7,378 bases of DNA from Gammaproteobacteria bacterium (GCA_029287815.1 JARFQK010000418.1:1-7378); one strand, 5' to 3'; counted from the first letter of the stretch, positions 1 through 7,215 are shown. Notes: a model not told the origin generated them from the letters alone. Program-made: numbers and translations.

Positions 1-1488
1 GTTGTACAGTCCGTCACTGCCGAAGGTGTCGGATCGCGTAAAACCAAAGCGGTTACCCAGTTCGCGGGTAAAATCGTCCTGAGCAATCACGATGCGCGAT
101 GAGATCATCACCTGGCGTACCGGGATATCGAGTTCGTTGAGGATCTTTCTGATCTCGGAAATCACTTCGTCGGTGTCTTTCACGATTAATGTGTTGGTGC
201 GCTCATCGATGATCACGCTGCCGCGACTGGAGAGCAACCCTGCGGCTTCTTCCTCGCCGCCACCACCGGTGAACAGGGGTTCTAGCTCGGTTACTTTTGC
301 AAAATTGACCGTGAAAAAGGCCGATCGTATCGGAGCGAGTTCGGTGATCGCCTGCGCGGCTTCCAGATCGATTTTCTCCTGGGCGGCGATCTCTTCACTG
401 GGAGCGATCAACATCACGTTGCCGGATTCGCGTTTCGAAAGACCTTTCGACTTCAGGATGATATCAAGCGCCTGGTCCCACGGGACATTCTGCAGACGCA
501 GTGTCAGGTTGCCATCAACCGAGTCGCTGACAACGACGTTGAGGCCGGTAAAATCTGCGATCAGCTGCAACACAGCGCGGACCGGTATATCCTGGAAGTT
601 CAGTGACAGGCGGTCGCCGGTATAGCCGAATTTGTCCCTGATCTTCTCGTCCAGTTCCTTCTTACTGATGGGCTTGAATTCGATCGTGAAAATGTTGTTT
701 GCCTGGTAGGATACGTGCTCGAAATCCCGGCTGACGGGCTCGATTTCGAGGCGTACCGTGCCGTCCTGCTCGAAGCTGCTGACGGATTTGACCGGTGTCG
801 CAAAATCAAGCACGTCAAGCGTCTGGCGCAGGTTGTCAGGCAGCTTGGAACCGATGAACTTGACGACGACCTTGCCAAATTCTTCATTGATATCCATCGG
901 AATGTTGCTTTCGGTCAGGGTAACGACGACACGGCCTTCACCATTTTCGCCACGGCGAAAATCGATATTGCTGACGCCTTTGAGTACGTCATTGTAACGC
1001 TGCTGTAAGCCGGTTGTTGTGGTCGGAACGCTGCTGTCAGCAATGAATAAATTGCTGGTCGATTCGCTGTCGAGCGTAATCAGTATATTGTTGCCCTCTG
1101 TACTGACGGAATAAGGCACGACTTCGGTGAGATTGAGGATCACGCGGGTCTTGTCTCTCGCCGAGATAGCCGTGATTGATTGTGCGATCCCGACGCCAAT
1201 CGGTTGTGAGCGCTTTGGCAGCGTGCTGCTGGTATCGGTAAAATCAAACGCAATACGGGCGGGATTGTCTATCGTGAAGCTGAGTGGCTTCGGTGTTGGT
1301 TGACTCATGCCGAGCACGATCTGCAGACGGTTACCCGGTAGAGTCGAGTATGTCACTGACTCCAGCGAATTCTGAGCTGCACCAACGAAGCTCGAGGAGA
1401 AGAGAACCGTTGCAAGCAAAATCAAGCCGCTGATTCCCGGAATTTTTATTGTTAGTATTCGGGATGTCCCCATCGTAAAAGTACTCAT
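1..1488 (-). CDS. pilQ: Type IV pilus secretin PilQ, N-terminal 496 residues (C-terminus beyond left edge)
   Basis: PilQ forms the outer-membrane secretin channel through which the type IV pilus fibre passes. My translation of the minus strand from 1488 to the window edge is open for 496 codons. It starts with a basic then hydrophobic signal peptide (about residues 10-37, likely cleaved near VGAAQ). Two AMIN-like beta domains follow, at about 43-140 and 170-272; in this family they bind peptidoglycan. Next come an STN/N0 domain (about 293-362, LSLNFQDIPVRAVLQLIADF) and an N1 secretin domain (about 390-455, with SSRGSVIIDERTNTLIVKDT). The start of the secretin core (IPVRQVMISSRIVIA) is reached at the edge. 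The chosen ATG has GGAG six bases upstream; an in-frame ATG at 1473 is a weaker alternative. It is last of the five pil genes, 14 bp after pilP. The missing part should be the membrane-inserted secretin barrel. No frameshift is seen. Confidence 0.95.
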   Translation of the reverse strand, partial: MSTFTMGTSRILTIKIPGISGLILLATVLFSSSFVGAAQNSLESVTYSTLPGNRLQIVLGMSQPTPKPLSFTIDNPARIAFDFTDTSSTLPKRSQPIGVGIAQSITAISARDKTRVILNLTEVVPYSVSTEGNNILITLDSESTSNLFIADSSVPTTTTGLQQRYNDVLKGVSNIDFRRGENGEGRVVVTLTESNIPMDINEEFGKVVVKFIGSKLPDNLRQTLDVLDFATPVKSVSSFEQDGTVRLEIEPVSRDFEHVSYQANNIFTIEFKPISKKELDEKIRDKFGYTGDRLSLNFQDIPVRAVLQLIADFTGLNVVVSDSVDGNLTLRLQNVPWDQALDIILKSKGLSKRESGNVMLIAPSEEIAAQEKIDLEAAQAITELAPIRSAFFTVNFAKVTELEPLFTGGGGEEEAAGLLSSRGSVIIDERTNTLIVKDTDEVISEIRKILNELDIPVRQVMISSRIVIAQDDFTRELGNRFGFTRSDTFGSDGLYN

Positions 1489-1494
1489 ATCAAG

Positions 1495-1498
1495 CTCC
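1495..1498 (-). promoter_or_regulatory. Ribosome binding site of pilQ
   Basis: GGAG on the minus strand lies six bases before the ATG at 1488, in the short gap after pilP. It supports 1488 over the in-frame ATG at 1473, for which the upstream sequence offers no comparable motif. Confidence 0.65.
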
Positions 1499-1502
1499 GC
1501 TT

Positions 1503-2030
1503 TCATTCGTTTCCGATTGCGATAGAGGCATTGCGTTCGAGGTAGCCGCCAACACCATCGGAAATGATCTCAACCAAAAAAATCTCGCCCTCGGAAATAC
1601 CGGTGATCGCACCTTCGTTTTGGCCCATGTAATTCCCGACCTGAACCCGGTGTACGACTTGTTTGGGGTCTTCGATCAGGCCCCACAGGTTCTCACCTTG
1701 CTCGAGAACACCGACCATGCGCAACGTATCTAGTGGAAAGGCCTCCAGTGGCTGTCTTGGTCTGGCCTTGTCCGGTGTCAACAGGTCGGCTTTGTTTTGT
1801 TCTTCTTCGATATCGATTGCCGCCTCGAAAGGGTCTCTCAGATCATAGGCGGTATAGGTAAAGCTTTCATAAGGCTTGAACTGCGGGATCGGTTTGACAC
1901 TGCCAACATACGCGGCTTTTTGTTGTTCGATGTAATCGTGTAAGTCTTCAACGCTCTGACTGCAGCCCGCCAAAATCCAGCTAGAGATCATCGATGCCCA
2001 AAAGGTTTTATGCTTGATGTTTTTGATCAT
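1503..2030 (-). CDS. pilP: Type IV pilus inner-membrane lipoprotein PilP
   Basis: PilP is a periplasmic lipoprotein that joins the inner-membrane PilN/PilO dimer to the N0 domain of PilQ. The 175-residue product has a basic N-terminus, a hydrophobic stretch and a lipobox LAGC, with Cys23 the predicted lipidated residue. A long flexible linker follows, carrying the family signatures IPQFKPYESFTY (48-59) and RDPFE (65-69). The C-terminal beta-sandwich domain (about 98-172) starts at LDTLRMVGVL. Length and domain order are normal for the family. The reading frame is open further upstream to an ATG at 2063. I prefer the ATG at 2030 because GGAGGAAG lies six bases before it, it puts the signal peptide at the N-terminus, and it follows the pilO stop by one base (TAG-C-ATG). 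Confidence 0.95.
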   Translation of the reverse strand: MIKNIKHKTFWASMISSWILAGCSQSVEDLHDYIEQQKAAYVGSVKPIPQFKPYESFTYTAYDLRDPFEAAIDIEEEQNKADLLTPDKARPRQPLEAFPLDTLRMVGVLEQGENLWGLIEDPKQVVHRVQVGNYMGQNEGAITGISEGEIFLVEIISDGVGGYLERNASIAIGNE

Positions 2031-2031
2031 G

Positions 2032-2655
2032 CTATTCTTCCTCCAGCGCTGCCTCATCTTCATCCAGATACTGATAAGTGACCGCTGTCAGCTCCATCGA
2101 AAGTTTGACGCCTGAGTCTTTTGCGGCGGGCAGAATCTCGATGTCTTTCAGAGTGACGATTCGGGGAAGTGCAGCTACGCCACTGACGAACTGTGCAAAC
2201 TCATGGTAACGGCCAGTGACTTTTAATCTGATCGGATACTCGGCGTAGAAGTCTCTTGGGACCAAGCCTTCGGGCTTGAACAGATCGATCTCCAAGCCGC
2301 TGGAGATGCCGGTTTGTGAAATGTCGGTCAGCAAAGTCTCGATTTCCGTTTTGTTCGGTAACTGTCTCAACAGTGCGCCAAAGGATTCGCGCATTTCATC
2401 GAGCTGCTGTTTGTAGGCATCAAGATTGGCAGCCTTTGCTGCCTTTTCGTCGAAGGTGGCCCTGAGGCTGGCTTCTTCTTTTTCGGCTTTTTCGAGCTGT
2501 TCCATTTTTGGCGTGATGACCAGGAAATAACCGGCAACGGAAACCAGCACGCACATAATAATAATGAGTATGACTTTGACGATCGTAGGCGCACTGCCGA
2601 TACGCTTTAGGTCGTTGACATCAAGGTCGTTGAGATCTTCAAAGGAGAATGCCAT
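2032..2655 (-). CDS. pilO: Type IV pilus inner-membrane assembly protein PilO
   Basis: PilO is a bitopic inner-membrane protein that pairs with PilN in the periplasm and links PilM to PilP/PilQ. The 207-residue product has a short acidic cytoplasmic tail, one transmembrane helix (about 25-48) and a coiled coil rich in K, E and A (about 50-98). A periplasmic ferredoxin-like domain (about 103-195) carries the typical stretches LLTDISQTGISSGLE and FYAEYPIRLKVTGRYHEFA. The C-terminus is very acidic (DEDEAALEEE). Its ATG overlaps the pilN stop by one base (TGATG), and GGAGGAG lies eight bases upstream inside pilN, which suggests translational coupling. Length is normal. The call rests on both sequence and position. 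Confidence 0.95.
   Translation of the reverse strand: MAFSFEDLNDLDVNDLKRIGSAPTIVKVILIIIMCVLVSVAGYFLVITPKMEQLEKAEKEEASLRATFDEKAAKAANLDAYKQQLDEMRESFGALLRQLPNKTEIETLLTDISQTGISSGLEIDLFKPEGLVPRDFYAEYPIRLKVTGRYHEFAQFVSGVAALPRIVTLKDIEILPAAKDSGVKLSMELTAVTYQYLDEDEAALEEE
2037..2044 (-). promoter_or_regulatory. Ribosome binding site that sets the pilP start
   Basis: GGAGGAAG on the minus strand lies within the last codons of pilO, six bases before the ATG at 2030. It decides against the longer reading from 2063, which would place this site inside pilP and add eleven residues in front of the signal peptide. Confidence 0.7.
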
Positions 2656-3221
2656 CAGCCTTGCTCCTCCTCGTCTTCGGTTTTAGGGGTGGACTGAGAC
2701 GTTGTCAGCACGAAATCACTGCTTCTGAGCGTTCCTTTTTTACTCTCTATCACCGTGAGTTTTGGCGTTGACATCCAGTCTGAGCCATCAATATTGCGCA
2801 TGTAAGCGGACACCCGGCCATTCGACTCGGCGACACCGTTGATATTGATCGTGCTGCCGGCTTGCTTGATCCCCGTCAGATAAATGCCCTCGGGGACGGT
2901 GCGAACAATCTCGTCGAAGAGGTGCACGATCTGCGGCCTTTTGCGTTGCAGAGACTGGATGATGTCCATTCGGGAGAGCAGCTTTTCTTTGGTCTCTTCG
3001 AGGCCATCGATCTCTTTCAAAGCTATGTCCAGCCTGGCTATCTCGTCGGTTAGGATACGGTTGCGGCTTTGCTGGTAGGTGATCTGACTACTGAACGCAA
3101 AATGAATCGCACCGATCACGCAGACGGTGAGGATGACAGCGACGCCAGACATCGAGGCGAATTGCTGCGTCTTTTCTTTACGAAGCTCTTCGCGCCAAGG
3201 TAATAAGTTGATCTTGGCCAT
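2655..3221 (-). CDS. pilN: Type IV pilus inner-membrane assembly protein PilN
   Basis: PilN connects cytoplasmic PilM to the periplasmic PilO/PilP part of the pilus alignment complex. The N-terminus MAKINLLPWREE contains the conserved INLLPWR motif, which in characterised homologues inserts into a groove of PilM. A single transmembrane helix follows (about 24-44), then a coiled coil (about 46-95) and a periplasmic ferredoxin-like domain (about 98-175, including VPEGIYLTGIKQ). The C-terminal tail is acidic (TEDEEEQG). The ATG follows the pilM TAG stop with no gap, and GAGGAG lies ten bases upstream inside pilM. The 188-residue length is typical. Confidence 0.96.
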   Translation of the reverse strand: MAKINLLPWREELRKEKTQQFASMSGVAVILTVCVIGAIHFAFSSQITYQQSRNRILTDEIARLDIALKEIDGLEETKEKLLSRMDIIQSLQRKRPQIVHLFDEIVRTVPEGIYLTGIKQAGSTININGVAESNGRVSAYMRNIDGSDWMSTPKLTVIESKKGTLRSSDFVLTTSQSTPKTEDEEEQG

Positions 3222-4283
3222 CTAATCAAAACTCCTCAAGGCAAGGCCGCAGGCGATCATCAGCGATGGCGCATCTTTACTCAAAGCCTGGGGGTTCACC
3301 CTGGATGACAGTGACATGTTGGCAAACGGATTGGCAATCACGGTTTTTATGCCAAGTTGGGATTCGACCAGTTCATCGATAGCCGGAATGGAGGCGCAAC
3401 CGCCAGCGAGCGCGATCAAGTCGACTGTGCTGTATTGACCGGATGTGTAGAAGAACTGCAGAAAGCGGCTGACTTGCTGAGCGATGGTCTCCTTGAATGG
3501 TTCCAGCACTTCCGGAATATAGTTGTCAGGCAAACCTCCGCTTTTTTTCAGGCGTCCTGCTTCTTCGTAGGCCAGTCCGTAACGGCGCATGATTTCTTCG
3601 GTCAACTGTTTGCCGCCAAAATTTTGCTCGCGAGTGTAGATAAGGCTGCCGTTCTGAATGACGTTCAGGCTTGTCATAGTGGCACCGATGTCGATGATCG
3701 CGATGATCTTGTCTTCGCCCTGGTTTTCCATCTGTGCCGTAATCAGCGGGGCGACGCTTTCGACCGTATAAGCCTCGACATCGACAATTTTTGCCTTTAA
3801 CCCACCGATATCCAGTGCGTCGGTGCGGGTCTCGATGTTTTCGCTTCGAGACGCTGCCAGCAGCACATCCACTGAATCGGGATTGTTGGCAGTCGGCCCG
3901 ATCACCTCAAAATCAAGGTTGATTTCCTCCAGGGGGTAGGGGATGTACTGGTCTGCTTCGAGTTGAATCTGCTGCTCCAGCTCGCTTTCACTCAGATTGG
4001 CCGGCATATTGATGATTTTGGTGATGACCGCAGACCCAGCCACGGCTACAGCGGCCAGTTTGGCTTTGGTGCCGGAACGCTTTACGGCTTTCTGGATAGT
4101 CTCGCCAATGGCCTCGACATCCTGAAAGTTCTTTTCGACTACCGCGTTGTCCGGCAGCGGTTCCACTGCAAGACTTTTGACGATATACTTCCCAGCATTC
4201 TGTTCCAGCTCGAGTAATTTGACTGAAGTAGAGCTGATATCCAGCCCCAGAAGAACGGGTTTCTTGCGGCTCAGCAGAGACAC
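3222..4283 (-). CDS. pilM: Type IV pilus assembly ATPase-like protein PilM
   Basis: PilM is a cytoplasmic actin-fold protein related to FtsA that binds nucleotide and the N-terminal peptide of PilN, anchoring the pilus alignment complex on the inner face of the membrane. The 353-residue product has the actin-family phosphate-1 loop near the start (LGLDISSTSVKLLEL, about 12-26) and a phosphate-2 region IIDIGATMTSLNVI (about 196-209). The adenosine-type motif LIALAGGCASIPAI is at about 289-302. The start codon is GTG, preceded by AGGGG at seven to eight bases. The frame upstream has a stop at about 4308 and no better start between. It is first in the operon and is transcribed away from ponA across a 186-bp gap. 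E. coli HofM is the equivalent in the same gene order. Confidence 0.96.
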   Translation of the reverse strand: MSLLSRKKPVLLGLDISSTSVKLLELEQNAGKYIVKSLAVEPLPDNAVVEKNFQDVEAIGETIQKAVKRSGTKAKLAAVAVAGSAVITKIINMPANLSESELEQQIQLEADQYIPYPLEEINLDFEVIGPTANNPDSVDVLLAASRSENIETRTDALDIGGLKAKIVDVEAYTVESVAPLITAQMENQGEDKIIAIIDIGATMTSLNVIQNGSLIYTREQNFGGKQLTEEIMRRYGLAYEEAGRLKKSGGLPDNYIPEVLEPFKETIAQQVSRFLQFFYTSGQYSTVDLIALAGGCASIPAIDELVESQLGIKTVIANPFANMSLSSRVNPQALSKDAPSLMIACGLALRSFD

Positions 4284-4469
4284 GTCATCATCCCCTAAAA
4301 TAACTGATTATCAAGGTAGTTATTTTTTTATATTTATTTTTTAAATTGATAATAGACGTACATATTGAAAATTACTAGTTACTGGCGTATTAATTGATAT
4401 CGCTATTGAACAAGCAAAAGCCTATAATCAGTCTTCATTTATGTTTACAAGTAGCCGGGCCCGTTTGAT
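4284..4469. promoter_or_regulatory. Divergent pilM/ponA intergenic regulatory region
   Basis: This 186-bp gap must hold the promoters for both pilMNOPQ (minus) and ponA (plus). It is far richer in A/T than the genes, with an uninterrupted A/T run from 4320 to 4347. Facing ponA is a perfect TATAAT at 4423-4428. Facing pilM I see only weak hexamers, such as TATTAT (4354 to 4349) and TAATAC (4392 to 4387), without a good -35 at 16-18 bp. A 9-bp inverted repeat, ACTGATTAT at 4303-4311 and ATAATCAGT at 4424-4432, brackets most of the gap. The AGGGG ribosome site of pilM is at 4292-4296 on the minus strand. No RNA gene is recognisable. Confidence 0.7.
4423..4428 (+). promoter_or_regulatory. Candidate -10 box of the ponA promoter
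   Basis: TATAAT matches the sigma-70 -10 consensus exactly and would start transcription near 4435, about 35 bases before the ponA GTG. No good -35 sits at 16-18 bp. TTGAAC is only 11 bp upstream (4406-4411) and TTGATA is 23 bp upstream (4394-4399). The promoter may therefore need an activator, or the match may be chance in A/T-rich DNA. Confidence 0.4.
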
Positions 4470-4473
4470 GTGA
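4441..4473 (+). other. Possible 10-codon upstream ORF overlapping the ponA start
   Basis: ATG at 4441 opens a frame encoding MFTSSRARLM and ends at TGA 4471-4473. This stop overlaps the ponA GTG (4470-4472) in a GTGA arrangement, the geometry often used for termination-reinitiation between coupled genes. The ponA start lacks a recognisable Shine-Dalgarno sequence; a CGGGCCCG palindrome (4456-4463) occupies that place. If the TATAAT at 4423 is used, the transcript would begin only a few bases before this ATG, so it could be read almost leaderless. The ORF has no Shine-Dalgarno of its own, and its reality is not proven. Confidence 0.3.
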
Positions 4474-6983
4474 AAGTTGTCTTTAAATTATTCATAACTG
4501 GTGCCGTGTTCGGCCTGGTCTTGTTTACTGTTTCGGCCATAGCACTGGCTGGTCTTTATCTTTATCTCAGTCCACAACTACCGTCCATCGAAGGTCTCAG
4601 TGATGTCAGGCTGCAGGTGCCACTGCGAATTTATAGCAGCGATGGTTCACTAATGGGTGAATTCGGGGAAAAAAGACGAAGCCCAAAATCGCTCGACGAG
4701 ATTCCCGACAGGCTGAGGCAGGCCTTCCTCTCGGCAGAAGATGATCGTTTCTTTGAGCACCCTGGTGTCGATTATCAGGGTATCCTGCGGGCTGTCTTCA
4801 ATCTGATTATTACCGGAGAAAGAGGTCAGGGTGGGAGTACCATCACAATGCAACTGGCCAGGAACTTTTACCTGAGCAGTGAAAAGACTTACATCAGAAA
4901 ACTGAGAGAGATATTTCTGGCTCTCAAGATCGAGCGGGAATTGAGCAAGGAAAAAATCCTGGAGCTTTATCTGAACAAGATATATCTTGGCAACCGATCG
5001 TACGGTGTCGCGGCGGCCGCAAGAGTTTACTACGGTGCCAAACTCGAGGAATTGACACTGCCACAGATTGCGATGATCGCTGGTCTGCCCAAGGCGCCGT
5101 CGCGCTACAACCCGATCATCAATCCCGAAAGAGCCATCACGCGCAGAAATTACGTATTGGCGCGAATGTATGATCTCGACTACATCACCGACGAAGAGTT
5201 CGAAAGCGCTCTCGAGGAGCCTGTCTCAGCCGTATTGCATCGGGGCAGGTTGCAGGTGAGCGCGCCTTATGTCAATGAAATGGTTCGCGTTGAAATTGTG
5301 GACCAGTTCGGTGACGAAGCCTATACAAGAGGATTGCGCGTCTACACGACCGTCGACGACAAAATGCAACATGCAGCGAACGAGAGCTTGTGGAACGGTC
5401 TCGTTGCCTATGACCGCCGCCACGGCTACCGTGGTGTGATACGCCACGTCGAGGTCTATCAGGACGAGCCGCTTGATGAGCTCTATTTGCAGCTCGAGGA
5501 TGATCGAAACTATGGCAAGTTCGAGCCGGCCATAGTGGCCTCAATTGAGACCGTTCAAATACCACTGGAAGCCCAGCAAGAGGAAGGACAGGCCGCGGAA
5601 CAGGCTGGAAAACCAGAAGCGCAGAAGACCAAAACGGAGCAACAGGTCAAAATTTTCTTAAAGTCCGGGGATGAGGCGGTCATTAGTTTTTCTGGATTGC
5701 AATGGGCAAGACCCTATGTCAGCGTCAACCGTGTCGGTGAGGAGCCCAAGACCGCAGGCGAAGTGCTTAAGCCCGGTGATGTAATCTGGGTTGTGAAAAA
5801 CAAGACTGGTAAATGGGAGCTGGGTCAGGTTCCGGCAGTTCAGGGTGCGCTGGTAGCAATTGCATCGAATGATGGTGCGATCAAGGCATTGACGGGCGGC
5901 TTCGATTTCAATTTCAGCAAGTTTAACCGTGTGGTGCAGGCAAAGAGACAGGCGGGGTCGGGATTCAAGCCTTATATATACAGCGCTGCGCTGGCGAAAT
6001 CATTCACGCCGGCGACTTTGATCAATGATGCGCCCGTGGTCTTCCAGGACCGTGCGCTGGAGGCGAGTTGGCGGCCAGAGAATTACAGTGGCAAATTTTT
6101 TGGGCCGACACGTCTCCGTCAGGCCTTGTATAAATCGCGCAACCTGGTTTCTATTCGGGTGTTGAATGCGGTAGGAATACCCTATGCGACAAGCTTCCTG
6201 GAACGGTTTGGTCTCGATCGGGATAATGTTCCGCACAACCTCTCATTGGCCCTCGGCAGTGCCGATGTCAGTCCGCTGCAGCAAGCGCGCGGCTACGCTG
6301 TTTTTGCCAATGGCGGTTACCTGATTGATCCTTATGTGATTCAACGTATAGAAGATCCCGATGGCACGGTGCTGTATGAGGCTGATCCGGTCGTCGCGTG
6401 TGTTCCTTGTGTGCTTTCAGACTCACACTGGCAACAACGCCAGTCGCTGGAAGCCGAGGACGCGTTGGGCAAGCTGCCGAAGCAGGCTGAGCAGACGCTG
6501 GAACCCCGCCTGGTTTACCAGATGAACTCCATTCTTCAGGATGTCATCCGTCAAGGCACCGGTCAAAGAGCACGATCGCTGGGTAGAAACGATATCGCCG
6601 GCAAGACCGGAACGACTAACGATCAGCGCGATGCCTGGTTCAGCGGCTACAATCCGGATCTCGTGGCAGTAACCTGGGTTGGGTTCGATCAGCTAAAACC
6701 GCTCGGTAACAGAGAGGCTGGTTCGAGCGCAGCCTTGCCATTGTGGATCGAATTCATGCAAACTGCGCTCGCTGAAAAACCGGAAAAACAACTCAAGCGC
6801 CCCAGAGGTCTGACCACAGTCAAGATCAGTGCGGAAACCGGCGCCCCCGCGACAGACCAGGACCAGGACACGCTGTTCGAAATCTTCAGAACAGAAAACG
6901 CACCTGCCGCGCGCACGATTGCCACGGAAAGCCCTCTGAATCAGGGAGAGACCGGTACCCCCATCCCCGAGCAGCTGTTTTAA
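4470..6983 (+). CDS. mrcA: Penicillin-binding protein 1a, bifunctional glycosyltransferase/transpeptidase
   Basis: This class A PBP (also named ponA) polymerises lipid II into glycan strands and cross-links them in the periplasm. The 837-residue product has an N-terminal signal anchor (about 7-33). The GT51 domain has EDDRFFEHPGVD (90-101, catalytic Glu90), GQGGSTITMQLARN (119-132), the RKLREIFLALKIE helix and ILELYLNKIYLG (163-174). An OB-like domain lies between the two catalytic domains (about 320-455). The transpeptidase carries SGFK (Ser497 nucleophile, Lys500), SRN (556-558) and KTGTT (712-716). A CVPC pair (644-647) and the C-terminal EQLF resemble E. coli PBP1a. A charged Q/E/A/K-rich insert at about 366-392 looks longer than in E. 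coli. The start is GTG, since the frame has a stop at 4452 and the adjacent ATG is out of frame. No clear Shine-Dalgarno is present. No intrinsic terminator was recognised downstream. Confidence 0.97.
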   Translation: MKVVFKLFITGAVFGLVLFTVSAIALAGLYLYLSPQLPSIEGLSDVRLQVPLRIYSSDGSLMGEFGEKRRSPKSLDEIPDRLRQAFLSAEDDRFFEHPGVDYQGILRAVFNLIITGERGQGGSTITMQLARNFYLSSEKTYIRKLREIFLALKIERELSKEKILELYLNKIYLGNRSYGVAAAARVYYGAKLEELTLPQIAMIAGLPKAPSRYNPIINPERAITRRNYVLARMYDLDYITDEEFESALEEPVSAVLHRGRLQVSAPYVNEMVRVEIVDQFGDEAYTRGLRVYTTVDDKMQHAANESLWNGLVAYDRRHGYRGVIRHVEVYQDEPLDELYLQLEDDRNYGKFEPAIVASIETVQIPLEAQQEEGQAAEQAGKPEAQKTKTEQQVKIFLKSGDEAVISFSGLQWARPYVSVNRVGEEPKTAGEVLKPGDVIWVVKNKTGKWELGQVPAVQGALVAIASNDGAIKALTGGFDFNFSKFNRVVQAKRQAGSGFKPYIYSAALAKSFTPATLINDAPVVFQDRALEASWRPENYSGKFFGPTRLRQALYKSRNLVSIRVLNAVGIPYATSFLERFGLDRDNVPHNLSLALGSADVSPLQQARGYAVFANGGYLIDPYVIQRIEDPDGTVLYEADPVVACVPCVLSDSHWQQRQSLEAEDALGKLPKQAEQTLEPRLVYQMNSILQDVIRQGTGQRARSLGRNDIAGKTGTTNDQRDAWFSGYNPDLVAVTWVGFDQLKPLGNREAGSSAALPLWIEFMQTALAEKPEKQLKRPRGLTTVKISAETGAPATDQDQDTLFEIFRTENAPAARTIATESPLNQGETGTPIPEQLF

Positions 6984-7003
6984 CAGTCAAAGCAGATTTT
7001 CAA

Positions 7004-7035
7004 CGCAAAGGCGCAAAGACGCAAAGGCCGCAAAG
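7004..7035 (+). repeat. Left arm: tandem CGCAAAGR octamers
   Basis: CGCAAAGG (7004-7011), CGCAAAGA (7012-7019) and CGCAAAGG (7020-7027) are directly adjacent. One extra C follows, and then CGCAAAG (7029-7035). The unit length is exactly eight bases. Confidence 0.85.
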
Positions 7036-7140
7036 TTTTTAAGGGTTTGGACTGACTACCAACAGCGTTTAGCCCCTTTGCAAATCCATCATATACACAG
7101 CATAAACAACCATGGGATGACACATTATATCCCTCAGCGG

Positions 7141-7183
7141 CCTTTGCGCCTTTGCGTTAAGAACTGTGTCTGCGGTCTTTGCG
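7141..7183 (-). repeat. Right arm: inverted CGCAAAGR octamers
   Basis: Read on the plus strand, CCTTTGCG occurs twice in tandem (7141-7148, 7149-7156), and TCTTTGCG recurs at 7176-7183 after a 19-bp interruption. The first pair is complementary to the left arm, so a transcript in either direction could fold into a long stem with a loop of about 100 bases. Confidence 0.8.
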
Positions 7184-7215
7184 TTGAGAAAAGCCTGGCA
7201 ATAGCACGATGTAGG

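Larger units (their letters stand above)
7000..7187. repeat. Octamer-rich element with 11-bp terminal inverted repeats
   Basis: The two ends are perfect inverted copies: TCAACGCAAAG at 7000-7010 and CTTTGCGTTGA at 7177-7187. Inside each end lie further CGCAAAG(G/A) octamers, pointing right in the left arm and left in the right arm, around a core of about 100 bp that has no gene. The element fills most of the convergent gap between ponA and the patatin-like gene. It could be a non-autonomous mobile or REP-type intergenic repeat, or a long transcript hairpin acting as a bidirectional 3' end. No target-site duplication is obvious in the flanks. Confidence 0.6.

Noticed and set aside
92..625. 177-codon plus-strand ORF
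   Set aside because: It lies antisense within pilQ, whose minus-strand frame is intact and matches the family. The product is Ser/Arg-rich with no recognisable domain.
2031..2063. Longer pilP start at ATG 2063
   Set aside because: It would add eleven basic residues before the lipoprotein signal, overlap pilO by 32 bases and ignore the strong GGAGGAAG before 2030.
3357..3800. 147-codon plus-strand ORF
   Set aside because: It is antisense to the conserved second half of pilM and has no recognisable domain or ribosome site.
6984..7060. Intrinsic terminator directly after ponA
   Set aside because: A short T run at 7036-7040 follows the left octamer arm, but I see no local GC-rich hairpin before it. 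Only the long-range pairing with the right arm could form a stem.
7124..7129. Minus-strand TATAAT inside the repeat core
   Set aside because: There is no -35 at a usable distance, and the only gene it faces is ponA, in antisense. Probably chance.
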